The notes under the pieces are model-generated. The model searched no databases. It saw only the letters and a list, made by a program, of their open reading frames with translations, and was not told where the DNA came from. This document shows positions 43,743 through 52,723 of a DNA stretch of 64,000 nt, one piece after another. Each line of letters opens with the position of its first letter. The first letter of the stretch is position 1. Source of the DNA: Terripilifer sp031921685 (GTDB lineage Bacteria; Pseudomonadota; Alphaproteobacteria; Rhizobiales; Beijerinckiaceae); the NCBI RefSeq assembly GCF_031921685.1, contig NZ_JAPDHU010000004.1:434001-498000 (forward strand), read 5' to 3'. The position numbers and the translations under genes are program-made.

Positions 43743-43770
43743 AAAACGGCCGGCTTTCGCCGGCCGTTTT
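43743..43770. terminator. Bidirectional terminator between the Wza gene and the TPR-GT4 gene
   Basis: A perfect 12-bp stem (AAAACGGCCGGC / GCCGGCCGTTTT) with a TTTC loop lies between converging genes. On the plus strand it ends in TTTT-ATTTT and on the minus strand in TTTTAC, so it can work both ways. Confidence 0.93.
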
Positions 43771-43792
43771 ATTTTGTGAATGGATTGGGCGG

Positions 43793-45505
43793 CTAGCTGA
43801 AGGCGCGTGAACGCACGTCGGGCGTCTTGCTGGGGATTTTGCCGGGTGCCGCTTTACCCTTGTGGCGCAGATTGTCTGCCACCCGCGTCACGCCAGCCAG
43901 CAGGTCGTCTGTGACCATCGCCCAGCTGCGCACCTTGAAATTGCGGCGGACCATCTTGGTCCATTCCGCCAGATCGACACGATCCATGATGGCGCGCTCG
44001 ATGGTGGTCTGCGCCGATTTGGTGTCGAACGGATCGATATAGCGCGCCAGCGCACCGCCGACTTCCGGCATCGAACTCTGTTTCGAGGTGATGCAGGGCT
44101 TGCCATAGGCCAGGCTTTCGCTCACCGGCAGGCCCCAACCCTCGACGAAGCTCGGAAACACGGTGAACAGGCAGTTGCGGTAGAGATGGGCGAGGCGGGC
44201 TTCCGAAATGCCGCCCATGACGACGATCTTGCCACCGACGAAGCCCGAATTTTCCAGCGCCCGGCGAAACGGTTTGATCTTCCAGCCCCATTTGCCGACG
44301 AGCACGAGGGTTGGAACCTTGCCGTTGTACTTGCGGTTGAGCGCCGTCCACACGTCGAGCAGCAGCATGTGATTCTTGCGAATCTCCAGGGTGCCGACGC
44401 TGAGCACATATTCCTTCGGCAATTTGGCGATGAATTCCGCATCCGCATCCGCCACGGCATGCGGCAGTTCCTGCGCCAACGGCACAGAAACCACCGGGAC
44501 GGAGCGGTTCAATTTGCTCGACATCGCTTTTTTCAATTCGCTCGCCACGTAGCCCGAGGTCGCGCAAGCGAAGTCGATGATCGACATGACGCGATGGAAC
44601 TGCACGCGATAGGCGATGGAATGAACGAAGACGAAATAGTCGGGATGGGTGAGTGGAATGACGTCGTGGACGAACACGCCGACCTTGACGCCCTGCGCCT
44701 TCAATTCGGCGATCGTCTTGGCGTAGGAGGTGAAGATCCAGAATACGCCGAGGGTCAGGAAAACGTCGCCGGGCTTCAGGCTGGTCTCGGGCGACTTTTC
44801 GGTGATCGCATGCAGCAGCTCGTTGAGCTTGCTGCGGGAAATTTTCGGATGGTTGATCTCGTCGATGAGATCGGAGAGCAGATCGAGCGGCACTGCATGG
44901 GCCGAGCCGATCTTGCGGCCGCAGAAGCCCATCTGCACGCCTTCGGCCATATGCGACTGCAACACCGAGACGATGATGCCGACCTGAACCCGCTGAATGC
45001 CCGTCAGGTTGAGATTGCGGCGCAGGAATCGCAGCACGTCGGAAATGTCGAGGAAGATCGTGTGCTCGCCATTGTCGCTCAGCGCCGCGCGCAGACTGTC
45101 GATGCTGTGGGCGACGCGCAGGCGTTCATCAGTGCTCAGTTCGATGCGTGGTTTCAGCGTCCTGGCCGTACGCCATTGATAGAGCGCACCGAGCCGGCGG
45201 CCATCGCGATCGAGCGCGCGCCCCAATTGCAGGCGGGCGCGGGCATCACTGGGGCGTAAGGCCACCGCCTTGCGCAGCATCTCCTGCGCACGCACGGGCT
45301 CGTCCAGATTGAGCCAGCATTCGCCGAGGCCCAGCCAGTTCTTGAAATTGTCGCCGTCCTTCTGGACGAGCTGTTCGAACGATTTCTTGGCCGCCGCCCA
45401 TTTGCCGTTGGCGTGCGAGACCGTGGCCTCGCGACGCAACTGGGAGAGATCGTCAGTCCAGGAAACAGGCGCCTGCGGTTTGGCGACGGGCGAAACAGCC
45501 TTCAT
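43793..45505 (-). CDS. TPR-containing GT4 glycosyltransferase
   Basis: This 570-residue fusion has an N-terminal TPR-like region (about 10-120; AAAKKSFEQLVQKDGDNFKNW, EPVRAQEMLRKAVALRPSD) and a C-terminal GT-B domain. That domain shows VSVGTLEIRKNH (near 365), LVLVGKWGW, VFPSFVEGWGLPVSESLAYGKPCITSK with the EGWGLP donor-binding Glu, and MPEVGG. The TPR part may dock it to the envelope biosynthesis complex. It sits between the Wza gene (convergent) and a CDP-alcohol phosphatidyltransferase upstream on the same strand. Confidence 0.88.
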   Translation of the reverse strand: MKAVSPVAKPQAPVSWTDDLSQLRREATVSHANGKWAAAKKSFEQLVQKDGDNFKNWLGLGECWLNLDEPVRAQEMLRKAVALRPSDARARLQLGRALDRDGRRLGALYQWRTARTLKPRIELSTDERLRVAHSIDSLRAALSDNGEHTIFLDISDVLRFLRRNLNLTGIQRVQVGIIVSVLQSHMAEGVQMGFCGRKIGSAHAVPLDLLSDLIDEINHPKISRSKLNELLHAITEKSPETSLKPGDVFLTLGVFWIFTSYAKTIAELKAQGVKVGVFVHDVIPLTHPDYFVFVHSIAYRVQFHRVMSIIDFACATSGYVASELKKAMSSKLNRSVPVVSVPLAQELPHAVADADAEFIAKLPKEYVLSVGTLEIRKNHMLLLDVWTALNRKYNGKVPTLVLVGKWGWKIKPFRRALENSGFVGGKIVVMGGISEARLAHLYRNCLFTVFPSFVEGWGLPVSESLAYGKPCITSKQSSMPEVGGALARYIDPFDTKSAQTTIERAIMDRVDLAEWTKMVRRNFKVRSWAMVTDDLLAGVTRVADNLRHKGKAAPGKIPSKTPDVRSRAFS

Positions 45506-45554
45506 GGTGCAACCTTGGACAATGGCCGATCAGGCCAGTGTTGTGGGGTGAACG

Positions 45555-46265
45555 CTACTCTCCCGGTGCGGGCACCGGTGGTTGGTCCTCGTTGGCGATC
45601 TGCTTGGCCGTGCTGATGGCGCCCACGAAGACCGACACCACGCCAATAACAAACAGAAGTAAAGCTCCCATGTCGAAAATCGACAGGGGGCCGATCATCG
45701 GCACCTGATATTGTTTCGGGCCGACCGTATAGGCCACCACATGCATGCCGAGCATCAGGATGCGCAGTTCCGTGGGGCCGAAGCCGGCATAGGAAATCTG
45801 CATCACCCGCGTCGCCTGCATGCGGATGTAAGTGTAGACGGAAACCATCAGATAGGCGATCAGCACCAGGCAGGCGACGTCGAAACGCATGTAGATCGAC
45901 AGGCCCAGGCCGAAAGAAACGACCATCTGCGAGAAGATATCGGACGTATGGTCGACGAAGAAACCGTAGCGCGGCCGTTCGATCCCGCGATAGCGCGCCA
46001 GATTGCCGTCGAGAGAGTCGCCGACCCAGTTGATGAACAGACCGAGGCTGGCGCCAATCAGAAACAATGGCGAAAAGACGGTGGCGGCATAACAGGCCCC
46101 GGTGAAGGCCGCGCCAGCGACGCCGAGCGCCGTCAGGTGATCGGGCATGATCCAGGCGGGCGTTCGCGCAGCCATTGCCTGCAACAGAGGCTTTTCCCAG
46201 CGACCCACGGCGCTATCGTGAATTCGGTTATAGCTCCGTGAGGCGGGGCCGGTTTTGTCAGTCAT
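45555..46265 (-). CDS. CDP-alcohol phosphatidyltransferase family membrane protein
   Basis: This 236-residue integral membrane protein has the catalytic motif DGNLAR...G-x3-D-x3-D (in DSLDGNLARYRG and GFFVDHTSD; near residues 92-115), with six hydrophobic helices around it. The family transfers a phospho-alcohol from CDP-activated donors. Phospholipid or sugar-alcohol attachment is possible. I chose ATG at 46265, where a charged N-terminus leads into the conserved PDHLTALGV segment; an upstream ATG at 46358 has no family-like sequence. Confidence 0.85.
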   Translation of the reverse strand: MTDKTGPASRSYNRIHDSAVGRWEKPLLQAMAARTPAWIMPDHLTALGVAGAAFTGACYAATVFSPLFLIGASLGLFINWVGDSLDGNLARYRGIERPRYGFFVDHTSDIFSQMVVSFGLGLSIYMRFDVACLVLIAYLMVSVYTYIRMQATRVMQISYAGFGPTELRILMLGMHVVAYTVGPKQYQVPMIGPLSIFDMGALLLFVIGVVSVFVGAISTAKQIANEDQPPVPAPGE

Positions 46266-46481
46266 AAAGAATCGAGCCTTGTCCCGGTCGCCTATCGCAC
46301 CCTGGGTTACGCGGCTTTCTAAATGCTTTCCCTCGCGATGGGAAACGCAAACCGACACTTTGCCGCTGCCTGTTAAATTGGCATGATTTGCCCTGAATCT
46401 ACAGGAGAAAATGGCGGTTTAGCCTTCATTAAGCCTAACGAATGATGATCGCCTGTGAACGGTGATCACGAGTAGGCGGTC

Positions 46482-47306
46482 ATGAGCGGTGTACTGGACG
46501 ACGATTTGATGCGGATTTTCGCCTCGGAAGGCGCCGCACGGGGCCAGAAAGGCCCATTTAAGGCCAAGCTTCTACGGATGGACGGTGCGCCAGGCGCCGA
46601 GATCCCACCTTATGCCTTGGCGCAGCCCCCCGCGGCACGGTCGTGGTTGTGGCTATCCCTGCAGGTGGTGACGATCGCGGTGGCGGCTGCCGCTGGCTGG
46701 TATTCCGCCGGCGGCCGCGCCCAGGTTCCCGCCCATATCGCCACCGAGGCCGATGTGTCCCAATTGGGTTCCCGCCTGGCCGTGTTCGAACAGGAAGCGC
46801 GCGAACGCGAGGCGACCTTGCGCCAGCAGCACGCGACGGATCTGGCCGCGGTGCGCAAACTGGTCGAAGGGGTCGGCAAGGACATGGAGGCCTTGCGGAA
46901 CGGCCAGCGCCTCGTCCAGGCCCAGCGCGACGAAACCAATCTGAAGCTGACCCAGCTCACCGAGCGGCTCGAAAAGCTCGAGGCCGCTCAGATGACGACT
47001 GGCACCATCCCGAATACAGCACCTCAGGCGCAGGCGCCGAGCGCGCCGCAGGCCGCGCGATCGGTGACCGCTAAGGCCATCCCGCCGGCTCCAGCGCCGC
47101 GGTCACGACCGAGCCCGCCACCGGGCGGCTATGTGTTGGGGGAGGTGCGCGAAGGCAGCGCCGTGGTTCACGGCCATCGCGGTCCTGTCGATGTGGCACC
47201 AGGCACTTTTTTGCCTGGAGCAGGGCGCGTACAGGCAATCCTGCGGCGTAACGGCCAGTGGGTGGTCACCACCACCAATGGCGAGATCGACGCTGAAGGC
47301 TACTGA
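46482..47306 (+). CDS. Membrane-anchored coiled-coil protein, function unknown
   Basis: This 274-residue protein has a cytoplasmic N-terminus, one membrane helix (about 54-72, WLWLSLQVVTIAVAAAAGW), a coiled coil (about 85-165), a Pro/Ala-rich linker and a small C-terminal beta-domain (YVLGEVREGSAVVHGHRGPVDVAPGTFLPGAGRV, about 215-250, quoted by span). The C-terminal module recurs in alphaproteobacterial envelope proteins, but I cannot assign a function. It converges on opgH with 3 bp between stops. A TTAG-N6-TTAA sequence lies about 50 bp upstream. Confidence 0.75.
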   Translation: MSGVLDDDLMRIFASEGAARGQKGPFKAKLLRMDGAPGAEIPPYALAQPPAARSWLWLSLQVVTIAVAAAAGWYSAGGRAQVPAHIATEADVSQLGSRLAVFEQEAREREATLRQQHATDLAAVRKLVEGVGKDMEALRNGQRLVQAQRDETNLKLTQLTERLEKLEAAQMTTGTIPNTAPQAQAPSAPQAARSVTAKAIPPAPAPRSRPSPPPGGYVLGEVREGSAVVHGHRGPVDVAPGTFLPGAGRVQAILRRNGQWVVTTTNGEIDAEGY

Positions 47307-47309
47307 AGT

Positions 47310-49514
47310 CTAGCTGCCAGTTTGCGCCGGAGCGGTTTCATCAGGCCGTAGCCGGCTCAGCAGGTTCAACAGCGAGCGATCGTGCAGCACGATCATGCGC
47401 TCACGCGGCTTCAGCCAATCCGCTGCTTCCGTGATCGTCTCCGCGTCGTTGAGCTTGGCTTCGGCAACCGCGCGATGCGGATCAATCACGCCGCGTTTAT
47501 GACGATCGAGGCTCGGAAGCATCGATTCATGCAGGGCGCGGAACTTGCTGTCACCGTGCACGGCTTTGATGGAATCGACTTCGACCGTCTCATCGGGCGT
47601 GAGTTCCGCCGTCAGTTCACCGGCGCGCGTGGCGACCCGAGGCGGCGTTGTTTCTTCCGGCGTCACCAGAATGCCGAGGCGGCGCAAGGCCAGGCCGATC
47701 CACAGCTGGCCGCTGGCCCAGGAGATGAAGATCGCCAGGATCAAGCCGGCGATCGTCGGCGACATCCAGGCGACGAGCGAGGGGGAAATCAGATAACCGG
47801 CGATCAAAGTCAGAAAGCCCAGCGCCACATGGGAGCGGTGTCGCCGCACGATATGCAGAAACGGGATCGAGCCGTCGTCACGACGCTGCGGCTGCCAGCC
47901 GGTGTCGCGGCCTGACACGATCTGCAGGACCGCGCCCGTCTGGATGACCATCATGATCGGCGCGATCAGCGCCGAGAAAATCAGCTCGATGAAGAAAGAA
48001 GCGGTAAGACCGATCACGCCACCCGTTACACGTCGCGTCGGCGCGCGGAAAAGCGCGTAGAGCAGCCCCATGAATTTCGGCGCCAACAGCACCGCCATGG
48101 TCACGCCGAACAGCTTCAAGGCGCGTTCGTAGTCGAACACCGGCCAATCCGGGAACATGGCGAATTCATGGGTGAAATATTCGGGGCGGATGAAGCTTGC
48201 TTGCAGAACGAGCGCGATACCGACGAGCAGTTGTGCCATCCAGACCGGCGAGGACAGATAGCCCATGATGCCGGTGGCGAAATGTTGCCGGCTGGAGAGC
48301 TTGAGCTTCTTGGTCAAAAGCAGGCGGCTGTGCTGCAGATTGCCCTGGGCCCAGCGCCGGTCGCGTGCGGCGATGTCGATCAGCGACGGCGGGCTTTCTT
48401 CATAGCTGCCGCCGAGCGCCGGCAGCATGTAGACGGCATAGCCGGCGCGCACCAGCAGAGCCGCCTCGACGAAGTCGTGGCTCAGGATGTGGCCGCCGAA
48501 GGGCGGCTTGCCGCGCAGATTGGGCAGGCCGCAGCTGGCGGCGAAGGCCTTGGTGCGGATGATGGCGTTGTGGCCCCAGTAATTGCCCTTGCGGCCGGAC
48601 CATAGCGCGAGACCTGCGGCGATGATCGGGCCGTAGATGCGGGCGGCGAACTGCTGCAACCGTGCCAAAAACGTGTTGCGGTTCATGATCAGCGGCAGCG
48701 TCTGGATGATGCCGGCATCGGGGTCGGCTTCCATGGCCGCCGCCAGAGCGACGATCGTCGAACCGGACATCAGGCTGTCGGCATCGAGCACGACCATATG
48801 TTCGTAATGGCCGCCCCAGCGGGTGACGAAGTCGGCGATATTGCCGGCTTTGCGCGCCGTATTGTTCTGCCGGTGCCGATAATAAACGTTGGCGCTCGTG
48901 CCGATCCGCGCGCGTAGCGCCTCGAAGGCCCGCTCCTCGGCGATCCACACATCGGGGTTGGTCGTATCGGACAGGAAGAACCAGTCGAAATGATCGCCGC
49001 GGCCGGTGCGCTGCACATCCTCGATCATCGCCTGCAAGGCGCCGAAAACGCGCTCCGGCGCTTCGTTGTAGATCGGCATGACGACGGCGGTGCGGGTCGA
49101 CAGCGTGGGCGCGACGCCCGGCTTGTTGCGGCTATGCAGGAACAGCCAGATGAAGCCGCCGATCGCGCTCGTGAATGAGAGCGAGATCCAGGAAAAGTTG
49201 ATGGTGAACAGCACCAGCAACGCCCATTTCAATGCGGTGATCGAGCCGACATTGACGACGCCGTACATTTCGTTGGCGCCATAGGCGGTGAGCGCCAGGC
49301 CGCCGCCGAACACCAACAAACGTGCCGCCCACGTGCTCCAGTCCTCGCCCTGCCGGGCCGGCTTGTGCGCGGTAGTTGAATCGAAGGTTGCCAGCGACTG
49401 TTGCGGCATGGCGAGGGGGGCTTCGGCCGGCATCGCCGGTTGCAAACGGGGATCTTGCACGCTGCTGCTGACTTGGTCCGTGGTCGTGGAAAGAGATTCG
49501 GTCACGGCGTCCAT
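47310..49514 (-). CDS. opgH: Glucans biosynthesis glucosyltransferase H
   Basis: This 734-residue inner-membrane GT2 enzyme polymerises the beta-1,2-linked backbone of osmoregulated periplasmic glucans. Visible are MPIYNEAPERVFGALQAM, FFLSDTTNPDVW, MVVLDADSLMSG (DxD-type Asp) and DRRWAQGNLQH (the R-W acceptor motif), with membrane helices at both ends. It overlaps opgG by 13 bp, and translation is likely coupled. It converges on the coiled-coil gene with a 3-bp gap. Confidence 0.95.
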   Translation of the reverse strand: MDAVTESLSTTTDQVSSSVQDPRLQPAMPAEAPLAMPQQSLATFDSTTAHKPARQGEDWSTWAARLLVFGGGLALTAYGANEMYGVVNVGSITALKWALLVLFTINFSWISLSFTSAIGGFIWLFLHSRNKPGVAPTLSTRTAVVMPIYNEAPERVFGALQAMIEDVQRTGRGDHFDWFFLSDTTNPDVWIAEERAFEALRARIGTSANVYYRHRQNNTARKAGNIADFVTRWGGHYEHMVVLDADSLMSGSTIVALAAAMEADPDAGIIQTLPLIMNRNTFLARLQQFAARIYGPIIAAGLALWSGRKGNYWGHNAIIRTKAFAASCGLPNLRGKPPFGGHILSHDFVEAALLVRAGYAVYMLPALGGSYEESPPSLIDIAARDRRWAQGNLQHSRLLLTKKLKLSSRQHFATGIMGYLSSPVWMAQLLVGIALVLQASFIRPEYFTHEFAMFPDWPVFDYERALKLFGVTMAVLLAPKFMGLLYALFRAPTRRVTGGVIGLTASFFIELIFSALIAPIMMVIQTGAVLQIVSGRDTGWQPQRRDDGSIPFLHIVRRHRSHVALGFLTLIAGYLISPSLVAWMSPTIAGLILAIFISWASGQLWIGLALRRLGILVTPEETTPPRVATRAGELTAELTPDETVEVDSIKAVHGDSKFRALHESMLPSLDRHKRGVIDPHRAVAEAKLNDAETITEAADWLKPRERMIVLHDRSLLNLLSRLRPDETAPAQTGS

Positions 49515-51064
49515 CTGAATAACCAGGTTTCGCTGACAGGCTTGCCGTTGGACTCAAGCAGCAGCCGCAGTTCGCACGATTGTTCGCTGCCGGCATCTAC
49601 GTCGATGGTGACACGCGACGCTTTTTCATCGCGGGCGAGAACTTGGCGAACGGCGACGATTGAGCCGGTGGCGGCGGTGGCCTGCGGTGTCACGTTCGGC
49701 GAGGCTTTTTCGTCGCCGAGGATATCGCCAGTGAACTCGATTTGGAACCGCCGCCGGCGTGCATTGGCCGGAGTTCCCGGCGAACGGCCGGAGCGGGAAC
49801 GTGCCGCAATGGCAAAGGGCGGCCGTTCGGGCGGCGTCCAGCACCAATATTGGCGGTAGGCGAACGAGGGTTCAGCGCCGGGCGCCAGGCTGTTACGGGA
49901 GCGCCAATAGGCGACAATGTTCTGATTGGTCTGCGCTTCCGCCGGAATCTCCAGCAGGGTGACGAAGCCCGGTCCCCAGTCGCCGATCGGCTCGATCCAC
50001 AGGGAAGGACGCCGTTCCCAATGCTGGTCGTCATCCATGAAGGCGTCGAAATCGCGGTCGCGCTGCAACAGGCCGAACCCGCGCGGGTTTTCATCGACGA
50101 AGGCCGAAACCTGCAGCGTCTGCCGGTTGGACGCCGGCCGCCAGATCCATTCGCCCTTGCCCGAGAGCATCGACAGGCCGGAAATATCGTAGACGCCTGG
50201 ACGCACATCGTCGCCGCGACGTCGGTCGATCGGCCCGTAAAGATAGGTTCCCTGCATCGTCGCCAGGCCATAGTGATCGACCGCGGCGCGCGGAAAGAGC
50301 GTGCATTCCGTGTCGATGATCGTCATCTCGCCCGGCCGGATCGTGAAGCGGTAGGCGCCGACGATGCTGTCTGAATCGAGGATGGCGTGAACGGTGATCA
50401 GATTGGCGGCCAGCACGGGCCGTTCGATCCAGGTCGCGACGAAATTGGGAAATTCCTCGGCCTTGGTTTCGGAGGTGCGGATCGAAAGGCCGCGCGCCGC
50501 GACGCCGGGAATCTGGCCACGGGCGATCGTCTGATAGAAGCCGGCGCTATAGAAAATCGCGGCCTCACGCGTGCCGTCGCTGCCGGTCTGGAGAATACGG
50601 AAACCGGCGAAGCCGAGATCGCGTTTCTCCGTCGGCGCCGTGTTCTTGCCAAAGGTGAAGTCCGACGGATCGTAATTGACGCGGACCGAATTGCCGTTTT
50701 CGACGACGAAGATTTGCATCGGCGCGGTGAAAATGAAGCCGCGGTGCAGGGGCTCAATGGCATAGCCGGTCTGGGCATTGGCCCAGATGTTGGAATCGGG
50801 CAGGCGCCGGATCTGGGCATATTGTTCGTAAGTGAGGTTCTGCAGGTTTTCCGGCAGCTCGATCGGCGTGCGCCGCATCGGCTGTTTCGACATCGCCCGC
50901 GCCAGGTCGATGACCTTGGCGGGATCGAACGGCCCGGTAGCGAGCAGCGCGGCGGCGGCTTCAACCCCGTTCTGGGTCTGGGCGGTGGCGGAAGCGGGAA
51001 GAAGCGCATGGGCGGGGAGGGCGGCCCCGGCGGCCAGTTTTAGAAAATCCCTACGCCGATACAT
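49502..51064 (-). CDS. opgG: Periplasmic glucan biosynthesis protein (OpgG/OpgD family, Tat-exported)
   Basis: This 520-residue periplasmic protein is needed for glucan backbone release or branching. It has a Tat signal with twin Arg (YRRRDFLKLAAGAALPAHALL), a feature shared with E. coli OpgD. The conserved segments FTAPMQIFVV, WIWRPASNRQTLQVSAF and FDAFMDDDQHWERRPSLWIEP are present. It is the first gene of the opgGH pair. A choice between OpgG and OpgD cannot be made from the sequence; the symbol follows the operon. Confidence 0.9.
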   Translation of the reverse strand: MYRRRDFLKLAAGAALPAHALLPASATAQTQNGVEAAAALLATGPFDPAKVIDLARAMSKQPMRRTPIELPENLQNLTYEQYAQIRRLPDSNIWANAQTGYAIEPLHRGFIFTAPMQIFVVENGNSVRVNYDPSDFTFGKNTAPTEKRDLGFAGFRILQTGSDGTREAAIFYSAGFYQTIARGQIPGVAARGLSIRTSETKAEEFPNFVATWIERPVLAANLITVHAILDSDSIVGAYRFTIRPGEMTIIDTECTLFPRAAVDHYGLATMQGTYLYGPIDRRRGDDVRPGVYDISGLSMLSGKGEWIWRPASNRQTLQVSAFVDENPRGFGLLQRDRDFDAFMDDDQHWERRPSLWIEPIGDWGPGFVTLLEIPAEAQTNQNIVAYWRSRNSLAPGAEPSFAYRQYWCWTPPERPPFAIAARSRSGRSPGTPANARRRRFQIEFTGDILGDEKASPNVTPQATAATGSIVAVRQVLARDEKASRVTIDVDAGSEQSCELRLLLESNGKPVSETWLFRWTP

Positions 51065-51249
51065 GAATGCACTTCTATCCTAGTCGTCTGGCGATCCTGC
51101 ACGCCTTGATCTCCATATATCAAATCGCTACGTCAATGCGACGACTTTTGACCGGCGAACCCTCGAATTAGGGTTCCCGCTGGGCTGGACGCGGTTCCCG
51201 CGGTAAATCTGCCCAGAATCTGTCGAGAATGTGTGGAGACGTGCCGCCG

Positions 51250-52617
51250 ATGGCAACCGCCAGCGCCCAACGAACCTGCCTGTCCGTCGTTCTGGCGGCG
51301 GGTGAGGGAACCCGGATGAAGTCGGATCTACCGAAGGTCCTGCATCGGCTTGCCGGGCGGTCCATGCTGGGGCATGCGATCTCAGCCGTTCACCGCGCCG
51401 AGCCGGGCAATGCCCTGGCGGTGGTGATTGGGCCTGGTCGTGACGACGTGGCGGCCGAAGTGCGCCGCTCCGTCGAGGGCGCGGAGAGCTTCACCCAGAG
51501 CGAGCGGCGCGGCACGGCCCACGCGGTTTTGGCCGCGCGGCCGGCCCTGGAGCGCGGTTTCGACGATCTCATCGTCATGTTCGCCGATACGCCGCTGGTG
51601 CGGGCCGAGACCATCGACCGGATGCGGGCAGCGCTTGCCGAGGGTGCCGCCGTGGCCGTCATGGGGTTCGAGGCGCAGGACCCGAACGGCTACGGTCGGC
51701 TGATCGTCGAGAACGGCGAACTGGTCGCCATTCGCGAACAGAAAGATGCCAGCGAAGCGGAGCTCGCGGTCCGTCTGGCCAATGGCGGCATCATGGCACT
51801 CGACGGTCGCAAGGCCCTGGGCCTTCTCGACGCGATCGGCTGCAACAACGCGCAGAACGAATATTACTTGACCGACGCCGTGGCCGTGGCCCGTGCGCAA
51901 GGCCTGCACTGCGCCGTGGTGATGGCGGCTGCCGATGAAGTCATGGGCGTCAACGATCGCGTTCAGCTCGCGGCCGCCGAAGCCGTGATGCAGGATCGGC
52001 TGCGTGAAGCCGCCATGCGCGCTGGTGCGACCTTGGTGGCGCCACAGACCGTTTTCTTTTCTAGCGATACGCGTCTGGGCAAGGATGTGTTGGTTGAGCC
52101 GAATGTCTGGTTTGGCCCCGGCGTCTCCATCGCCGATGGCGTCGTCGTTCACGCCTTCTCTCATCTGGAAGGCGCGCAGATCGCAAGTGGCGTTCACGTC
52201 GGTCCATTTGCGCGACTGCGGCCTGGCACGAAATTGGGTGCCGATGCCAAGGTCGGCAATTTCGTCGAGGTGAAGGCCGCTGATGTCGGGCCTGGCGCCA
52301 AGATCAGTCACCTCAGCTATATCGGCGACGCCAAGGTCGGCGCCGAAGCCAACATTGGCGCGGGCACGATCACCTGCAATTACGATGGCTTCGACAAGGC
52401 GCTCACGGAGATCGGCGCCGGTGCTTTCATCGGCTCGAATTCGGCTTTGGTCGCACCCGTTAAAATCGGTGACGGGGCCTATGTCGGGTCGGGTTCGGTG
52501 ATTACCGATGAGGTCGAGCCCGACGCTCTGGCTGTGGCCCGGGGCCGGCAGGCGGTGAAGCCCGGCTGGGCGGCGAAATTCCGGGCTGCGCGGGTCGGGC
52601 GGCCGAAAAAGCGTTAA
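51250..52617 (+). CDS. glmU: Bifunctional GlmU: GlcNAc-1-P uridyltransferase / GlcN-1-P acetyltransferase
   Basis: This 455-residue enzyme produces UDP-GlcNAc. The N-terminal pyrophosphorylase domain has LAAGEGTRMKSDLPKVLH, with the Q-x-E-R-R-G-T-A-H pattern (QSERRGTAHAVL). The C-terminal left-handed beta-helix has RPGTKLG and the YIGDAKVG repeat with GAGTITCNYDG. I prefer ATG at 51250, although ATG at 51229 is possible. It is upstream of glmS on the same strand, completing UDP-GlcNAc synthesis for wall and polysaccharide. Confidence 0.96.
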   Translation: MATASAQRTCLSVVLAAGEGTRMKSDLPKVLHRLAGRSMLGHAISAVHRAEPGNALAVVIGPGRDDVAAEVRRSVEGAESFTQSERRGTAHAVLAARPALERGFDDLIVMFADTPLVRAETIDRMRAALAEGAAVAVMGFEAQDPNGYGRLIVENGELVAIREQKDASEAELAVRLANGGIMALDGRKALGLLDAIGCNNAQNEYYLTDAVAVARAQGLHCAVVMAAADEVMGVNDRVQLAAAEAVMQDRLREAAMRAGATLVAPQTVFFSSDTRLGKDVLVEPNVWFGPGVSIADGVVVHAFSHLEGAQIASGVHVGPFARLRPGTKLGADAKVGNFVEVKAADVGPGAKISHLSYIGDAKVGAEANIGAGTITCNYDGFDKALTEIGAGAFIGSNSALVAPVKIGDGAYVGSGSVITDEVEPDALAVARGRQAVKPGWAAKFRAARVGRPKKR

Positions 52618-52652
52618 TTTCAACGTCATTCGACCGGCTCAGGCAATAAATG

Positions 52653-52667
52653 GTCACGTAATGTGAC
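52653..52667. promoter_or_regulatory. Inverted repeat between glmU and glmS
   Basis: GTCACGTAATGTGAC has perfect 5-bp arms and lies 57 bp before the glmS start. It could be an operator or promoter element. The half-site GTCAC also recurs upstream of the kinase gene at 24.6 kb, but this may be chance. Confidence 0.35.
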
Positions 52668-52723
52668 TTCGGCGCGGCCCGTTCCCTGCTTATTCAAGCA
52701 CGGGCTTCAGAGGATCAGTCTCG

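Noticed and set aside
43862..45259. 465-codon plus-strand frame opposite the TPR-GT4 gene
   Set aside because: The minus-strand protein has clear GT4 motifs. The antisense frame shows no recognisable sequence.
52618..52723. glmS ribozyme or GlcN6P riboswitch in the glmS leader
   Set aside because: The 106-bp gap is too short and shows only a 15-bp inverted repeat, and glmS ribozymes are typical of Gram-positive bacteria.
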